NCBI RefSeq assembly: GCF_000520995.1
Contig: NZ_JACA01000020.1
Location: 1-64,000 of the forward strand
Length of the DNA: 64,000 bases
From: Aquimarina macrocephali JAMB N27
GTDB lineage: Bacteria > Bacteroidota > Bacteroidia > Flavobacteriales > Flavobacteriaceae
Direction of reading: 5' to 3'
Part shown: one piece after another, positions 43,769-54,362 of the stretch
Layout of the letters: each line of letters opens with the position of its first letter
Numbering within the stretch: the stretch's first letter is position 1
Made by a program: the position numbers and the translations under genes
Notes under the pieces: model-generated
Seen by the model: the letters and a program-made list of their open reading frames with translations, nothing else
Databases searched by the model: none
What the model was told of the DNA's origin: nothing

Positions 43769-46075
43769 TCACACAGTTATTAAACTGTTGGGAGAAATTC
43801 TAAACTCCTTATTATCTACATAAATTAATAATTCCTTAGTACCTTCAAGAGTAAACGATGTTCCTTCTTGAGATACCTTTACTTTAAGAATTTGATTTCT
43901 GAAATTTACATTGAAGGTATACCCTTTCCATTCCTTAGGAATTTTAGGAGAAAAAGACAGGGTATCGTTTTTAATTCTAAGTCCTCCGAATCCTTCAACA
44001 ATGCTCATCCATGTACCTGCCATACTTGTGATATGCAGTCCTTCTTCAACTTCTTTATTATAATCATCCAGGTCTAATCTTGAGGTTCTCAGGTAAAAAG
44101 TATACGCCTGATCCATTCTATCTAAGCTAGCCGCTTGAATACTATGAACACATGGTGAAAGTGAAGATTCATGCACTGTAAACGGTTCATAGAAATCAAA
44201 ATGTCGTGTCAATTCTTCTTTGGTAAATTGATCCTCGAACATATAAAACCCTTGAAGTATATCAGCTTGTTTTATATAAGGAGAACGCAATATTCGATCC
44301 CAACTCCACTTTTGATTAATAGGACGTTGCGACATTTCCAAATTGTTCACTGTGATCAATTCTTTATCTAAGAATCCATCCTGTTGTAAGTATACCTGAT
44401 GCTTTTCTGAATATGGAAAATACATCTTATCAGCTACTTCCAGCATTGCATTGATTTCTTCTTGATCTAAATTGGTCTTTTCTATAATCCTGTGATAGTC
44501 ACTCGTATATTGAGCTTTTATCTTATTAACGTTTTCAATACAATACTCGATACACCATTTTGCCAAATAATTAGTATACCAATTGTTATTGACATTATTT
44601 TCATATTCATTAGGCCCTGTAACTCCAAGGATCACATATTTATTTTTATCTGTAGAGAATGTTGCTCTTTGATGCCAGAAACGAGCTATGGCGATCATTA
44701 CTTCTAACCCTTTCTCTGTAACATAATTATAATCATCTGTGTACCTAACATAATTGTAGATTGCAAATGTCATTGCACCATTACGATGTATTTCTTCAAA
44801 GGTGATTTCCCATTCATTATGGCATTCTTCTCCGTTCATAGTTACCATAGGATATAATGCAGCACCATTGGTAAAACCAAGTTTTTTTGCATTCTCTATA
44901 GCTTTTTCGAGATGGTTATAACGATAGGTCAATAAATTACGTGCTACACCTTGATCTTTGGTAGCCATATAAAACGGAATACAATACGCTTCGGTATCCC
45001 AATATGTACTTCCTCCATATTTCTCACCTGTAAATCCTTTAGGCCCGATATTTAATCTTGCATCTTTACCAAGATATGTTTGATTGAGTTGAAAAATATT
45101 AAATCGAATTCCTTGTTGTGCTTTTACATCTCCTTCGATTACAATATCGGCCATTTCCCATACTCTAGACCACGCCTTTTTTTGTAAATCCAAAAGAGCA
45201 TTAAATCCAGATTCTGAAGCTTGCTTAAGTATTTCTTTGCTAGCCACTTGCAGATCTTCTTCTTTATGATTAAGAGATACTGTATATCCTCCAAACTTTG
45301 TGATACCTGCCGTCTCTCCTTTACGAACCTGAATAGTATATTTTAAATGTATGTATGTACCGTTAGCCTCTACTTTTGGGGATATATCTTTTTGTATACT
45401 ATTTACAAAAATCTTATTTGACATTCCTGTACACACATGATAATCAGTCTTCATGGTTTTAGATAAGATATATGCAGAGTTTTCTTCGTGTGCCAGGTTA
45501 TAGGTATCCCAAAACTTATCATCCCAGTTCGTATCTTCATTCATGATTCCCGAATCCAGATATGGTACCAATGTTATGGTAGCTTCTTGATTCACAGGAG
45601 TTATTTCATATTTAATTGCACCTACTTCATCCAAGTCCAGGCTTAGAAAACGTGTAGATGTAACGGATACTTCTATATTATTGGGTAAAACGGCATGAAA
45701 TGAGCGTTGATACCAACCCTCTTTCATATTTAGTTCTCTTCTAAAATTGGTTATTGATTTACATGTATATAAATCTAGCTTCTCTCCATCAACTTCTATA
45801 TCGATACCGATCCAGTTTGGAGCATTTAATACTTTGGCAAAATACTCTGGATATCCATTTTTCCACCAACCTACTCTGGTTTTATCTGGATAATACACTC
45901 CAGCTATATAGCTTCCCTGAAAAGTAGGACCAGTATATGTTTCTTCAAAATTGGCGCGCTGCCCCATAGCTCCATTACCAATACTAAAAAGGCTTTCTGA
46001 TGACTTAACTCGTTCTACATCAAACCCTTCTTCAATAATTGACCAGTTATCTGGTTTTATATAATCCTGATTCAT
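43769..46075 (-). CDS. GH65 maltose phosphorylase
   Basis: 768 residues, no signal peptide, so cytoplasmic. N-terminal beta-sandwich, helical linker and (alpha/alpha)6 barrel. Family motifs are GSTYWDTEAYCIPFY, CHNEWEITFEEIHRNGA and the general-acid region VTGPNEYENNVNNNWY (Glu490), with KADILQGFY and HESSLSPCVHS as in maltose-type members. Inverting phosphorolysis of maltose gives glucose and beta-glucose-1-phosphate. The next gene upstream encodes the mutase for that product, which supports the maltose or related disaccharide assignment (trehalose or kojibiose remain possible). Confidence 0.92.
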   Translation of the reverse strand: MNQDYIKPDNWSIIEEGFDVERVKSSESLFSIGNGAMGQRANFEETYTGPTFQGSYIAGVYYPDKTRVGWWKNGYPEYFAKVLNAPNWIGIDIEVDGEKLDLYTCKSITNFRRELNMKEGWYQRSFHAVLPNNIEVSVTSTRFLSLDLDEVGAIKYEITPVNQEATITLVPYLDSGIMNEDTNWDDKFWDTYNLAHEENSAYILSKTMKTDYHVCTGMSNKIFVNSIQKDISPKVEANGTYIHLKYTIQVRKGETAGITKFGGYTVSLNHKEEDLQVASKEILKQASESGFNALLDLQKKAWSRVWEMADIVIEGDVKAQQGIRFNIFQLNQTYLGKDARLNIGPKGFTGEKYGGSTYWDTEAYCIPFYMATKDQGVARNLLTYRYNHLEKAIENAKKLGFTNGAALYPMVTMNGEECHNEWEITFEEIHRNGAMTFAIYNYVRYTDDYNYVTEKGLEVMIAIARFWHQRATFSTDKNKYVILGVTGPNEYENNVNNNWYTNYLAKWCIEYCIENVNKIKAQYTSDYHRIIEKTNLDQEEINAMLEVADKMYFPYSEKHQVYLQQDGFLDKELITVNNLEMSQRPINQKWSWDRILRSPYIKQADILQGFYMFEDQFTKEELTRHFDFYEPFTVHESSLSPCVHSIQAASLDRMDQAYTFYLRTSRLDLDDYNKEVEEGLHITSMAGTWMSIVEGFGGLRIKNDTLSFSPKIPKEWKGYTFNVNFRNQILKVKVSQEGTSFTLEGTKELLIYVDNKEFRISPNSLITV

Positions 46076-46194
46076 TTATTCTTTTTTATTCATTTTTAGT
46101 AATCAGACCTGTACAGATATACGTCTGTCTAAAACATGCCATGAATTTTATCCAAAATTTTTAGGATGAATTGCTGTGGCTTTCTATATTCTTA

Positions 46195-46857
46195 CTAAAC
46201 TTTTTTGGCCGTGACCAATTGATTTATAAATTCTTCTTTTATTTCTGTGAAATCTTTAAAAATGTAATCTGCTTCGTGTAGTACTTCTTGATTACCAATA
46301 CCAATACTAATCATATTGGCGATATTTGCAGCCTTAATTCCGGCAACAGAATCTTCGAATACAATACAGTTTTCTGGGGAGATCCCCAATCCTTTGGCGC
46401 CTAATAAAAATACTTCAGGATCTGGTTTAGCTTTAGAAACATTCGTTCCATCTACGATTGTATTAAACTTATCATAGAGCTGTACTTTTTCTAAAATCGC
46501 CCTGGCATTTTTACTTGCAGAACCCAAAGCAATTGCTTGTTTCTCCAAAATCAAATATTCCAAAATTCTCGGTACATCGGGTAGGATTTCACTAGCATCC
46601 ATCTCAGAGATATAAGTGAGATACTCTGTATTCTTTTCAGACATCAATTGACTAAATTTTTCTTCTGATATGGTTTTGTTTCCCCATTCCAGAATCTTTT
46701 CTAGTGATTGTACCCTACTTACTCCTTTTAGTTGTTCATTCTGTTCTTCAGAAAAAGAAATTCCAAGACTATCGGCAAGTTTTTGCCAGGCCTTAAAATG
46801 GTATTTTGCAGTATCGACGATAACACCATCGAGATCAAATATAAATGCTTTTTTCAT
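46195..46857 (-). CDS. pgmB: Beta-phosphoglucomutase
   Basis: 220 residues. HAD superfamily with nucleophile Asp8 and Asp10 in FIFDLDGVIVDTA, LKGVSR substrate loop, GSASKNA, and KPDPEVFLLGAKGLG then FEDSVAGIKAA. It converts beta-glucose-1-phosphate from GH65 into glucose-6-phosphate. Its ATG overlaps the MFS transporter stop as TAATG, so the two are translationally coupled. Confidence 0.95.
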   Translation of the reverse strand: MKKAFIFDLDGVIVDTAKYHFKAWQKLADSLGISFSEEQNEQLKGVSRVQSLEKILEWGNKTISEEKFSQLMSEKNTEYLTYISEMDASEILPDVPRILEYLILEKQAIALGSASKNARAILEKVQLYDKFNTIVDGTNVSKAKPDPEVFLLGAKGLGISPENCIVFEDSVAGIKAANIANMISIGIGNQEVLHEADYIFKDFTEIKEEFINQLVTAKKV

Positions 46858-48239
46858 TACTCTATCTCGCCTTTTGGGTTATACGTTATAGCATCTTTAT
46901 TTACAATCAACAAATTACACATCCCTGCAATGATCAAACTTATTCCTGCTACCAGCATTGCATTAATCGTTTCACTTCCTATAAGTTTGTATGCAAAATT
47001 AACTCCGCCTATAGCTGCTACAATTTGAGGAATCACAATAAACATATTAAATATCCCCATGATGACTCCCATTTTCTTTGGGTCTACAGCACTTGATAAC
47101 ATAGCATATGGCATCGATAGAATACTTCCCCAGGCAAAGCCTACCAAAGTAAAAGAAAGAAATAACCACTCTTGTGAAGGAATAAAATACATCGATATAA
47201 AACCGAGACCTCCCAAAATTAGAGATCCAAAGTGAACCCATTTTCTATTAATTCTTTTTCTCGAAGTATAAAAAGTTAATATCAAGGCAAAAGCCATAGA
47301 GGACAATCCATATGTCCCCATATATCGACCAACTTGGTTAGATGATTTTTGAAATGCTGTATTTGCTTTTTCGAATGCTGCAACCGACTCTGGGATATCC
47401 ATATTAAATGTTGATTCGACTGGTGCAGGAGTATTAAACACATGTTCTGTTAAGGCCGGATTTGCAAGACTCCACATAGTAAAAAAGGCAAACCAGCTAA
47501 AAAACTGGATAAGCCCAAGTTTTTTCATAGTAAGTGGCATACTTCCGATATTATTCAAAATATCAGGTATAAATTGGTTCTTTTTCTTCTTTTCTAGTTT
47601 AAATTCTTCCATATCCTCGGGAGGATATTCAGAAGTTGTAAAAACGGTATATAAAATACTGGCAAGAAAAACAAAAGCTCCAATAGCAAAAGCTATTTTT
47701 ACCGACAGAGGGATCACACCGTTTGGAGCAGCATCACTTACCCCCATTTGAGAAATCATCCAAGGTAAATTACTAGCTACCCAGGTACCAATACCTATAA
47801 TAAGTGTTTGAGTAACAAATCCGTATGATCGTTGAGATTCTGGTAATTTATCTGCTACCAAAGCTCTAAATGGTTCCATAGAAATATTTATAGAAGCATC
47901 CAGAATCCATAAAAATCCTGCTGCTACCCATAAAACCGGGGAATGAGGCACCAAAAACAGCGCTATAGAACTTAGTACTGCTCCAATTAAAAAGTAAGGT
48001 CTACGTCGACCCCATCTTGGGCTCCAGGTACGATCACTTAAGTATCCTATAATTGGTTGAACCAAAAGACCTGTCAAAGGAGCTGCAATCCACAATAAAG
48101 GTATTGCATCTTTTTCTGCACCTAAGGTTTGGAAAATTCTAGACATAAATCCGCCTTGCAGTGCAAAACCGAATTGAATCCCCAGAAAACCGAAACTCAT
48201 GTTCCAAATTTCCCAGAAACTTAATTTACGCTTGTTCAT
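46857..48239 (-). CDS. MFS sugar transporter (maltose/SLC45-like)
   Basis: 460 residues from the ATG at 48239 (an in-frame TTG precedes it). Twelve helices are expected. N-terminal FWEIWNMSFGFLGIQFGFALQ and the loop motif GYLSDRTWSPRWGRRRPYFLIG are typical of GPH/SLC45-like sucrose/maltose transporters. A long insertion of ~50 residues (VFNTPAPVESTFNMDIPES) lies in a central loop. It presumably brings maltose or short maltodextrins into the cytoplasm for GH65. First gene after lacI on the leftward arm. Confidence 0.9.
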   Translation of the reverse strand: MNKRKLSFWEIWNMSFGFLGIQFGFALQGGFMSRIFQTLGAEKDAIPLLWIAAPLTGLLVQPIIGYLSDRTWSPRWGRRRPYFLIGAVLSSIALFLVPHSPVLWVAAGFLWILDASINISMEPFRALVADKLPESQRSYGFVTQTLIIGIGTWVASNLPWMISQMGVSDAAPNGVIPLSVKIAFAIGAFVFLASILYTVFTTSEYPPEDMEEFKLEKKKKNQFIPDILNNIGSMPLTMKKLGLIQFFSWFAFFTMWSLANPALTEHVFNTPAPVESTFNMDIPESVAAFEKANTAFQKSSNQVGRYMGTYGLSSMAFALILTFYTSRKRINRKWVHFGSLILGGLGFISMYFIPSQEWLFLSFTLVGFAWGSILSMPYAMLSSAVDPKKMGVIMGIFNMFIVIPQIVAAIGGVNFAYKLIGSETINAMLVAGISLIIAGMCNLLIVNKDAITYNPKGEIE

Positions 48240-48263
48240 CAAGTAAATGTTTAATTATTACTA

Positions 48264-48285
48264 TGATAAGCGAAACTACTTATCA
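48264..48285. promoter_or_regulatory. Inverted repeat upstream of the MFS gene
   Basis: TGATAAG (48264-48270) and CTTATCA (48279-48285), a symmetrical element 25 bp upstream of the ATG. Possible regulator site or leader hairpin for the MFS-pgmB-GH65 operon. Confidence 0.3.
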
Positions 48286-48368
48286 AAACTTATTTTAGTA
48301 GAAAGTGAAAATATAAGTCTTGATCGAGGTCAAAGATATTATAATTTTTTAATTAAAATAGCCTCTCT

Positions 48369-49391
48369 TTATTTTTTTGTTGATTTTCTTTGAATCAGAC
48401 TTGTATCAATAATAACTGTTCTATACTCCTCTGTTACAGCATCATCCCCTTCTAATTTATCGATAAGAAGTTTTGCTGCTCGTATCCCCATATCTTCTCC
48501 ATGCTGGCTTATCGTAGTTAAACTTGGGATAAAATGTTTAGAAAGAATACCATCTGTAAAACCGATAATAGCGATATCATCCGGTACTTTTTTTCCTTGT
48601 GCATCAAGGACTTTGGCTGCAGTAACTGCAAATAATTCATTTACTGCAAAAACAGCATCTATATCCTTATCCTTTAAGAAATCTGAAATTTCGGCTTCAC
48701 AATTATCTATATCTTCTATTTTAAGGATAAGCTCTTCTTTTTCGGGTATATCATAAGCTCTTAGCGCTTTTAAATATCCGTTAGTTCTTAATTTACCCAC
48801 GCTTATATAATCTACTGTAGTAAGGATGGCTATTTTCTTACATCCAATAGAAAGCAGGTGATTTGTAGCGGTTTGAGCTCCTTTAGCATCATCTATAATC
48901 ACTTTATCACATACAACCTCATCAATAATTCTATCAAAAAGCACAACAGGCATCCCTTGACTCATGGTCTCTTCGATATGATGATAATCTTTTTTGAGCT
49001 GTGTTTCTTTGGCTACAGACAGGATAAATCCATCGGCACTCCCACTAGCCAGCATTTCTAAATTAATGACTTCTTTATCAAAAGAATTGTTTGAAGAACA
49101 AATGATTACATTGTATCCTTTTTCATTTGCTACCTTCTCTACCCCACCAATTACCGTTGTAAAAAAGTGATGAACAATTTCTGGAATAATAACACCTATG
49201 GTCTTTGTTTTCCTATTCTTAAGGCTTAACGCTATATTATTAGGCTTATAATTGTATAGCTTGGCAAAGGCTTTTACTTTTTGTCTGGTATCTAAACTTA
49301 TCTCTGCACTATCTTTTAGTGCTTTAGATACGGTAGAAATGGAAACATCCAGTTCCTTTGCTATCTGTTTTAATGTAACTTTTCTCTTCAT
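48369..49391 (-). CDS. LacI family transcriptional regulator of the maltodextrin locus
   Basis: 340 residues. N-terminal HTH with hinge: VTLKQIAKELDVSISTVSKAL, then YNYKPNNIALSLKNRKTKTIGV. Periplasmic-binding-protein-like sensor domain (~60-330). Sits between the two arms of the locus and transcribed with the leftward one. The perfect 16-bp palindrome at 49600-49615 is its likely binding site. In other Flavobacteriia such LacI proteins respond to maltose or glucose derivatives (general knowledge); the inducer here is not shown. Confidence 0.93.
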   Translation of the reverse strand: MKRKVTLKQIAKELDVSISTVSKALKDSAEISLDTRQKVKAFAKLYNYKPNNIALSLKNRKTKTIGVIIPEIVHHFFTTVIGGVEKVANEKGYNVIICSSNNSFDKEVINLEMLASGSADGFILSVAKETQLKKDYHHIEETMSQGMPVVLFDRIIDEVVCDKVIIDDAKGAQTATNHLLSIGCKKIAILTTVDYISVGKLRTNGYLKALRAYDIPEKEELILKIEDIDNCEAEISDFLKDKDIDAVFAVNELFAVTAAKVLDAQGKKVPDDIAIIGFTDGILSKHFIPSLTTISQHGEDMGIRAAKLLIDKLEGDDAVTEEYRTVIIDTSLIQRKSTKK

Positions 49392-49599
49392 CCTTTTCCT
49401 TTTATTGTTTTATCATCAGATCATTTGATGTAAATCCACCTAAAATGTACTACAAAAACATATTGAATTATCCTAAATCAATATATACAGCCTTTTCATT
49501 ATTCGTATCTTTTAGTTGAAAATCAAATGTAAGCATCAAAATATGCCATATGACCAGAATTATACTTAAAATTTTGATAGAATTCTAAAAGTTTTCCAC

Positions 49600-49615
49600 A
49601 CGCAAACGTTTGCGT
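49600..49615. promoter_or_regulatory. LacI-type operator upstream of susC
   Basis: ACGCAAACGTTTGCGT, a perfect 16-bp palindrome with the central CG characteristic of LacI/GalR-family operators, 107 bp upstream of the susC ATG and about 210 bp upstream of lacI. It lies just before the -33 region of the susC promoter. Confidence 0.8.
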
Positions 49616-49632
49616 AAGGTTCGGACTACAAC

Positions 49633-49667
49633 TTGACAAAAAATTAACACAAAATTTACATACTTTG
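49633..49667 (+). promoter_or_regulatory. Probable susC promoter
   Basis: TTGAC (49633-49637) and TACTTTG (49661-49667) resemble the Bacteroidota -33 and -7 elements, though spacing (25 bp) is longer than usual. The start of transcription would be near 49673, placing the LacI operator directly upstream. Confidence 0.4.
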
Positions 49668-49721
49668 GTTGCAGAAAGTGAAAATATAAGACGTAAAACA
49701 ATCAAAAACTAATTTAATTTT

Positions 49722-52649
49722 ATGAAAACATTTACCAAAAGCGCATTGTTTTTATTATGGTTGATACCAATGAGCTTTTTTGCACAGTCAACTGTTAATG
49801 GGACAGTTACTGATGCTGGAAGTGGTCAGCCCATTCCTGGTGTAAATATCATTGTTAAAGGAACCACAAACGGAACAACCTCTGATTTTGATGGTAACTA
49901 TACTATAAACAATGTTAACAATGAGGATATTATTGTATTCTCTTATGTTGGATTTATACCTCAAGAAATGGTATATAGTGGTCAGGCTACTATAGCTATC
50001 ACATTAGAAGAAGATGCTGCAGAACTCGAACAGGTAGTACTGATTGGGTATGGTACCACCAGAAAAAAAGATTTAACAGGATCTGTTGCTTTGGTTACAT
50101 CAGAGGATTTCAATACGGGTAACAATGTTACTCCCGAAAACCTATTTAACGGTCGAGTTGCCGGTGTATCCATTAACACTAACGGTGGTCCTGCCGCTAA
50201 TTCTGAAATCAGAATCAGAGGTGGAGCATCATTAAACGCATCTAATGATCCACTAATTGTTGTAGATGGCTTACCTCTAAATGATCCAGGAGATTTAGCC
50301 AATGGTTCAAGATCTATTCTTTCTTCAATTAACCCCAACGACATTGAGTCTTTTTCTATTCTTAAAGATGCATCTGCAGCTGCCATCTATGGTAACCGTG
50401 GTGCAAATGGTGTAATCATTATCACAACCAAAAAAGGGAAAAAGAACTTACAGATCAGTTTAGATTCTAAAACCAGTGCTACTCGTGCGCATGAAACAGT
50501 AGATGTTTTCTCTGCAGATGAGTATAGAGCATTTATTGCAGAAAATTTCCCAACTCGCGTTGCAGATTTGGGTACTGCGAATACAGATTGGCAAGATGAA
50601 ATTTACAGAACAGCTTTTTCAACAGATCATAACCTATCTGTAAGTGGTTCTCTTATGCAAGTTTTACCTACAAGAATTGCCATAGGAAGATCAGATCAGG
50701 AAGGACTTAGAAAAACATCTAAGTTTGAAAGAACGACTACATCTCTTTCTTTAAATCCAAGGTTATTTGATAATCATCTAAAAATAGATGTAAACGCTAA
50801 CTTAAACTTTGAAAAAAACCGGTTCGCGCCAGGTGTAGAAGGGGCGGCTATTACTTTTGATCCAACTCAGCCAGTCCTTGACTCAAGTTCTCCCTACGGA
50901 GGTTTTTTTGAATACCGAGATTCTAGTACTGGATTTGCCTCAAACAATGTTCAGAGAAACCCTCTGGCTCAACTATCACAAACAAAAGAGATCGCTAATG
51001 TAAGACGGTATTTTGGGAATATAAAACTAGACTATCAATTACACTTCTTTCCCGATGTACGCGCTGTATTAAACCTGGGAATAGATGATAGCGAAACAGA
51101 CAGATTCCAGGAACGTTCTACCGAAAGCGCAACCGGTTTTAATGCTACACAAGGAGAATTTTTAGGTTTTAAATCAGATACAGATCTATTAGTAAAAAAC
51201 CGACTTCTAGATGCCTACCTTAAGTATAACAAAACTCTTGGTCAATTAGATATCGAAGCTACAGGAGGATACTCATATCAAAAATTCGAATTAGATAAGT
51301 ATGAAACAGGGGATCAGCGTGATCCAGGTAATTTCCCTGAAAGAACTATTGATCCAGACGAAGTACTACTGGCTTATTTCTTAAGAACCAACTTAAAATT
51401 TAATGACAGATATTTTTTAACAGCCTCTATACGTAGAGATGGTACTTCTCGATTCGGAGAAGATAACAGATGGGGATATTTTCCTTCGGCCTCTTTTGGA
51501 TGGCAAATAAGCGAAGAGAATTTCCTTAGAAATTCTTCTACCGTAAGTAATTTACGATTACGTTTGGGATATGGTATAACTGGTCAGCAAGATATCGATC
51601 AAGCCTATGCATACCTGGAGCGATACAGAAGAAGTAGTCCTCTTACACAATATATCCTTGATGGTGAGGTCATCAATATTGTGCAGCCACAATTTAGAAA
51701 TGAAGATATCGAATGGGAAAAGATAACTGAGTATAATATCGGTTTAGACTACGGTTTCTGGAACGATAGAATTAGTGGTGCAATCGATGTGTTTAGAAAA
51801 GAATCCGATGATTTACTTTCTCAGGCGCCCATCCCCGATGCGGCCAACTTTTCTAACCAGGGATTCCAGAACATAGGTAAGTTTATAACAGAAGGTATAG
51901 AGTTTTCTATTAGTGCCGATGTTATTAGAAATAGCAACCTAAAATGGAATGTAAGCTATAATGCAACATTCATCGATAGAGAGATTGAAAGTCTGGCATT
52001 TGGTCAGGATATCTTAACCACTGGTATTGGTGGTGGTACTGGTAACACAATCCAGATACATAGAGAAGGAGAGGCTCCGTTCTCATTCTTTACCTATGCA
52101 CAAGTTTATGATACCAATGGCAAGCCTATAGAAGGAGCATATGCCGATCTTAATGGTGATGGGATCATTAATAACAATGATCGATATATTTCTGGTAAAG
52201 GTACTCCAGACCTAATCATGGGGCTTCAATCTAGTGTAAGCTATAAGAATTTTGATTTTAGTTTTAGCATGAGAGCTAATATCGGTAATGAAATCTATAA
52301 TAATGTTGCTTCTTCAAATGCACAACGAGGTAACATATTTAGAACTGTATTTAATAATACACCATCATCAATCGTAGATACTAATTTTCAGAATACATCA
52401 GATGTTATTCTTTCTGATTATTATATAGAGGATGCCTCTTTTCTACGAATGGATAACATTACATTAGGATATACTATTAAAGATCTTATGAAAGGAGTAT
52501 CCAGTCTTCGATTATGGGCTGGAGTGCAGAATGCATTTGTCATTACTGATTATTCTGGACTAGATCCCGAAATCCAAAATAACGGTGTAGACAATACTAT
52601 TTTCCCTAGAGGAAGATCACTCCTACTAGGATTAAATTATAAATACTAA
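49722..52649 (+). CDS. susC: SusC/RagA family TonB-dependent outer-membrane transporter
   Basis: 975 residues. Signal peptide ends SFFAQ. Carboxypeptidase-like domain (~25-100: VNGTVTDAGSGQPIPGVNI, FDGNYTINNV), TonB-box region before VVLIGYGTTRKKDLTGSV, plug domain (RIRGGASLNASNDPLIVVDGLP; AAIYGNRGANGVIIITTKKG), then a 22-strand barrel ending RSLLLGLNYKY. Imports maltodextrins across the outer membrane with the SusD lid lipoprotein, energised by TonB. First gene of the rightward operon under the LacI operator. Confidence 0.96.
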   Translation: MKTFTKSALFLLWLIPMSFFAQSTVNGTVTDAGSGQPIPGVNIIVKGTTNGTTSDFDGNYTINNVNNEDIIVFSYVGFIPQEMVYSGQATIAITLEEDAAELEQVVLIGYGTTRKKDLTGSVALVTSEDFNTGNNVTPENLFNGRVAGVSINTNGGPAANSEIRIRGGASLNASNDPLIVVDGLPLNDPGDLANGSRSILSSINPNDIESFSILKDASAAAIYGNRGANGVIIITTKKGKKNLQISLDSKTSATRAHETVDVFSADEYRAFIAENFPTRVADLGTANTDWQDEIYRTAFSTDHNLSVSGSLMQVLPTRIAIGRSDQEGLRKTSKFERTTTSLSLNPRLFDNHLKIDVNANLNFEKNRFAPGVEGAAITFDPTQPVLDSSSPYGGFFEYRDSSTGFASNNVQRNPLAQLSQTKEIANVRRYFGNIKLDYQLHFFPDVRAVLNLGIDDSETDRFQERSTESATGFNATQGEFLGFKSDTDLLVKNRLLDAYLKYNKTLGQLDIEATGGYSYQKFELDKYETGDQRDPGNFPERTIDPDEVLLAYFLRTNLKFNDRYFLTASIRRDGTSRFGEDNRWGYFPSASFGWQISEENFLRNSSTVSNLRLRLGYGITGQQDIDQAYAYLERYRRSSPLTQYILDGEVINIVQPQFRNEDIEWEKITEYNIGLDYGFWNDRISGAIDVFRKESDDLLSQAPIPDAANFSNQGFQNIGKFITEGIEFSISADVIRNSNLKWNVSYNATFIDREIESLAFGQDILTTGIGGGTGNTIQIHREGEAPFSFFTYAQVYDTNGKPIEGAYADLNGDGIINNNDRYISGKGTPDLIMGLQSSVSYKNFDFSFSMRANIGNEIYNNVASSNAQRGNIFRTVFNNTPSSIVDTNFQNTSDVILSDYYIEDASFLRMDNITLGYTIKDLMKGVSSLRLWAGVQNAFVITDYSGLDPEIQNNGVDNTIFPRGRSLLLGLNYKY

Positions 52650-52660
52650 AAAATTAAGAA

Positions 52661-54331
52661 ATGAAATTATATAAGATCTTTTTATACGCATTTCTATCCA
52701 TAGGTATCTTCACCTCTTGCGAGGGGGATTTGGATATCGAATTAGAAGATGATGATGATTTACTAGCGAGTGATGTATTTAATACTCGAGAAGATTACCT
52801 TAAAGCCCTTGGTGGTGTATATGCAAACTTATCATTAGTTGGCCTTGATGTTGATTCTAGTGGTGATCCTAATCAATCCAACCTTGCAGGTATCGATGCC
52901 GGGACAAGTCAATATGTTCGAGGTTTATTCAGTATGCAGGATGTATCTACCGATCAAGTGATATGGACCTATGAGAATGACCCTGGTATACGTGAGATCC
53001 AGAGAAATACATGGGATGCCAATAATGTTATTGTTCTTGGTTTTTGGGCAAGAGCAACTTTTGAAATCTCTCTGGCAAATGAATTTTTACGCCAGACTAC
53101 AGCTGCCAAATTAGATGAAAGAGGTGTATCTGCAGACCTTAGAAATGAGGTTAAAACCTTTAGAGCAGAAGCTCGCGTATTACGAGCGTTAGCTTATTAT
53201 CACCTTATGGATCTATATGGTCGTGCTCCTTTTGCAACAGAAAATGATCAGGTAGGGTTTATAAGAGTTCAGGAAATTAAAGGTCAGGCGTTATTCGATT
53301 ATATAGAAAAAGAACTTCTCGAAGTGAATGCAGATTTATTAGATGTAAATCCTAGTCAGAACTATGCCCGCGCTAATAAAGGAGTGGCAAAAATGATTTT
53401 GGCTAAGATCTATTTAAATGCAGAAGTGTATTTAGGAGCAGGTAATGGTCGATATGCAGATTGCTTACAAACATCTCAAGAGATTATTAATAGCGGGTAT
53501 TCGCTAACACCTAATTATCTGTATAACTTTATTGCAGATAATGACGCTAATGGTGCTCAAAACGAAATCATATTTCCTATTGTTGGTGATGGTGCTAATG
53601 TAAGAAATTTTGGTGGTGCATCAATCATTATCCAGGGACAGCAAAATGCAGATGGTTTTAAGCCTACTCCTGCTTCTTTAGGAGTACAAGGATTTACTAC
53701 ACTGTATAGAGCTAGAAAACAATTCTCTGAGTTATTTGTTACCGATCCGGTTTTTCAAAATGACAATAGAAATACTTTGGTAACTCAGGATATTAGTTCT
53801 GATCCGGCGAATACAGATCCTCCTGTGGACAGACCTATCGAAATCGGTTCTGATTTTACAGATTTTTCAAGAGGATATCTGGTTACTAAATATTCTAACA
53901 TTAAGTCAACAGGTGAAGCTGGACAAAGTGCAAGATTTGTCGATACCGATTTTCCTTTATTCAGGTTAGCAGATGCTTACTTAATGTATGCAGAAGCTCA
54001 TCTTAGAAGTGGCGGTGGTGATCGAGCTACTGCTCTGGGGTATGTAAATGCTCTTAGAGAAAGAGCGTTTGGTGATGTGTCTGGAAATATTACAGATTCA
54101 GAACTTACCCTGGACTTTATCCTTGACGAAAGAGCACGAGAATTATATTGGGAAGCTCACAGAAGGCAAGATTTAATCAGATATGGTAAATATACTGGTG
54201 GAGCCTATAATTGGAGATATAAAGGAGGTACACCTAATGGATCTTCAATCTCAGATAATTTTAAACTATTTCCGGTTCCGGCATCCAGTAGAGCTGCTAA
54301 TCCTAATCTAGGACAGAATACTGGATTCTAA
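52661..54331 (+). CDS. susD: SusD/RagB family glycan-binding lipoprotein
   Basis: 556 residues. Signal with lipobox FLSIGIFTSC (Cys20). SusD TPR core: FRAEARVLRALAYYHLMDLYGRAPF is the strongest signature, with FPLFRLADAYLMYAEAHLR then LGYVNALRERA and ILDERARELYWEAHRRQDLIRYGKY at the C terminus. Forms the lid over SusC and binds glucan at the surface. Eleven bases after susC. Confidence 0.96.
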   Translation: MKLYKIFLYAFLSIGIFTSCEGDLDIELEDDDDLLASDVFNTREDYLKALGGVYANLSLVGLDVDSSGDPNQSNLAGIDAGTSQYVRGLFSMQDVSTDQVIWTYENDPGIREIQRNTWDANNVIVLGFWARATFEISLANEFLRQTTAAKLDERGVSADLRNEVKTFRAEARVLRALAYYHLMDLYGRAPFATENDQVGFIRVQEIKGQALFDYIEKELLEVNADLLDVNPSQNYARANKGVAKMILAKIYLNAEVYLGAGNGRYADCLQTSQEIINSGYSLTPNYLYNFIADNDANGAQNEIIFPIVGDGANVRNFGGASIIIQGQQNADGFKPTPASLGVQGFTTLYRARKQFSELFVTDPVFQNDNRNTLVTQDISSDPANTDPPVDRPIEIGSDFTDFSRGYLVTKYSNIKSTGEAGQSARFVDTDFPLFRLADAYLMYAEAHLRSGGGDRATALGYVNALRERAFGDVSGNITDSELTLDFILDERARELYWEAHRRQDLIRYGKYTGGAYNWRYKGGTPNGSSISDNFKLFPVPASSRAANPNLGQNTGF

Positions 54332-54362
54332 AACAACGATTACAAATTTAATTTACTCAGTC

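Noticed and set aside
46732..47096. Overlapping plus-strand frames of 83-98 codons
   Set aside because: Antisense to pgmB and the MFS gene, with no features.
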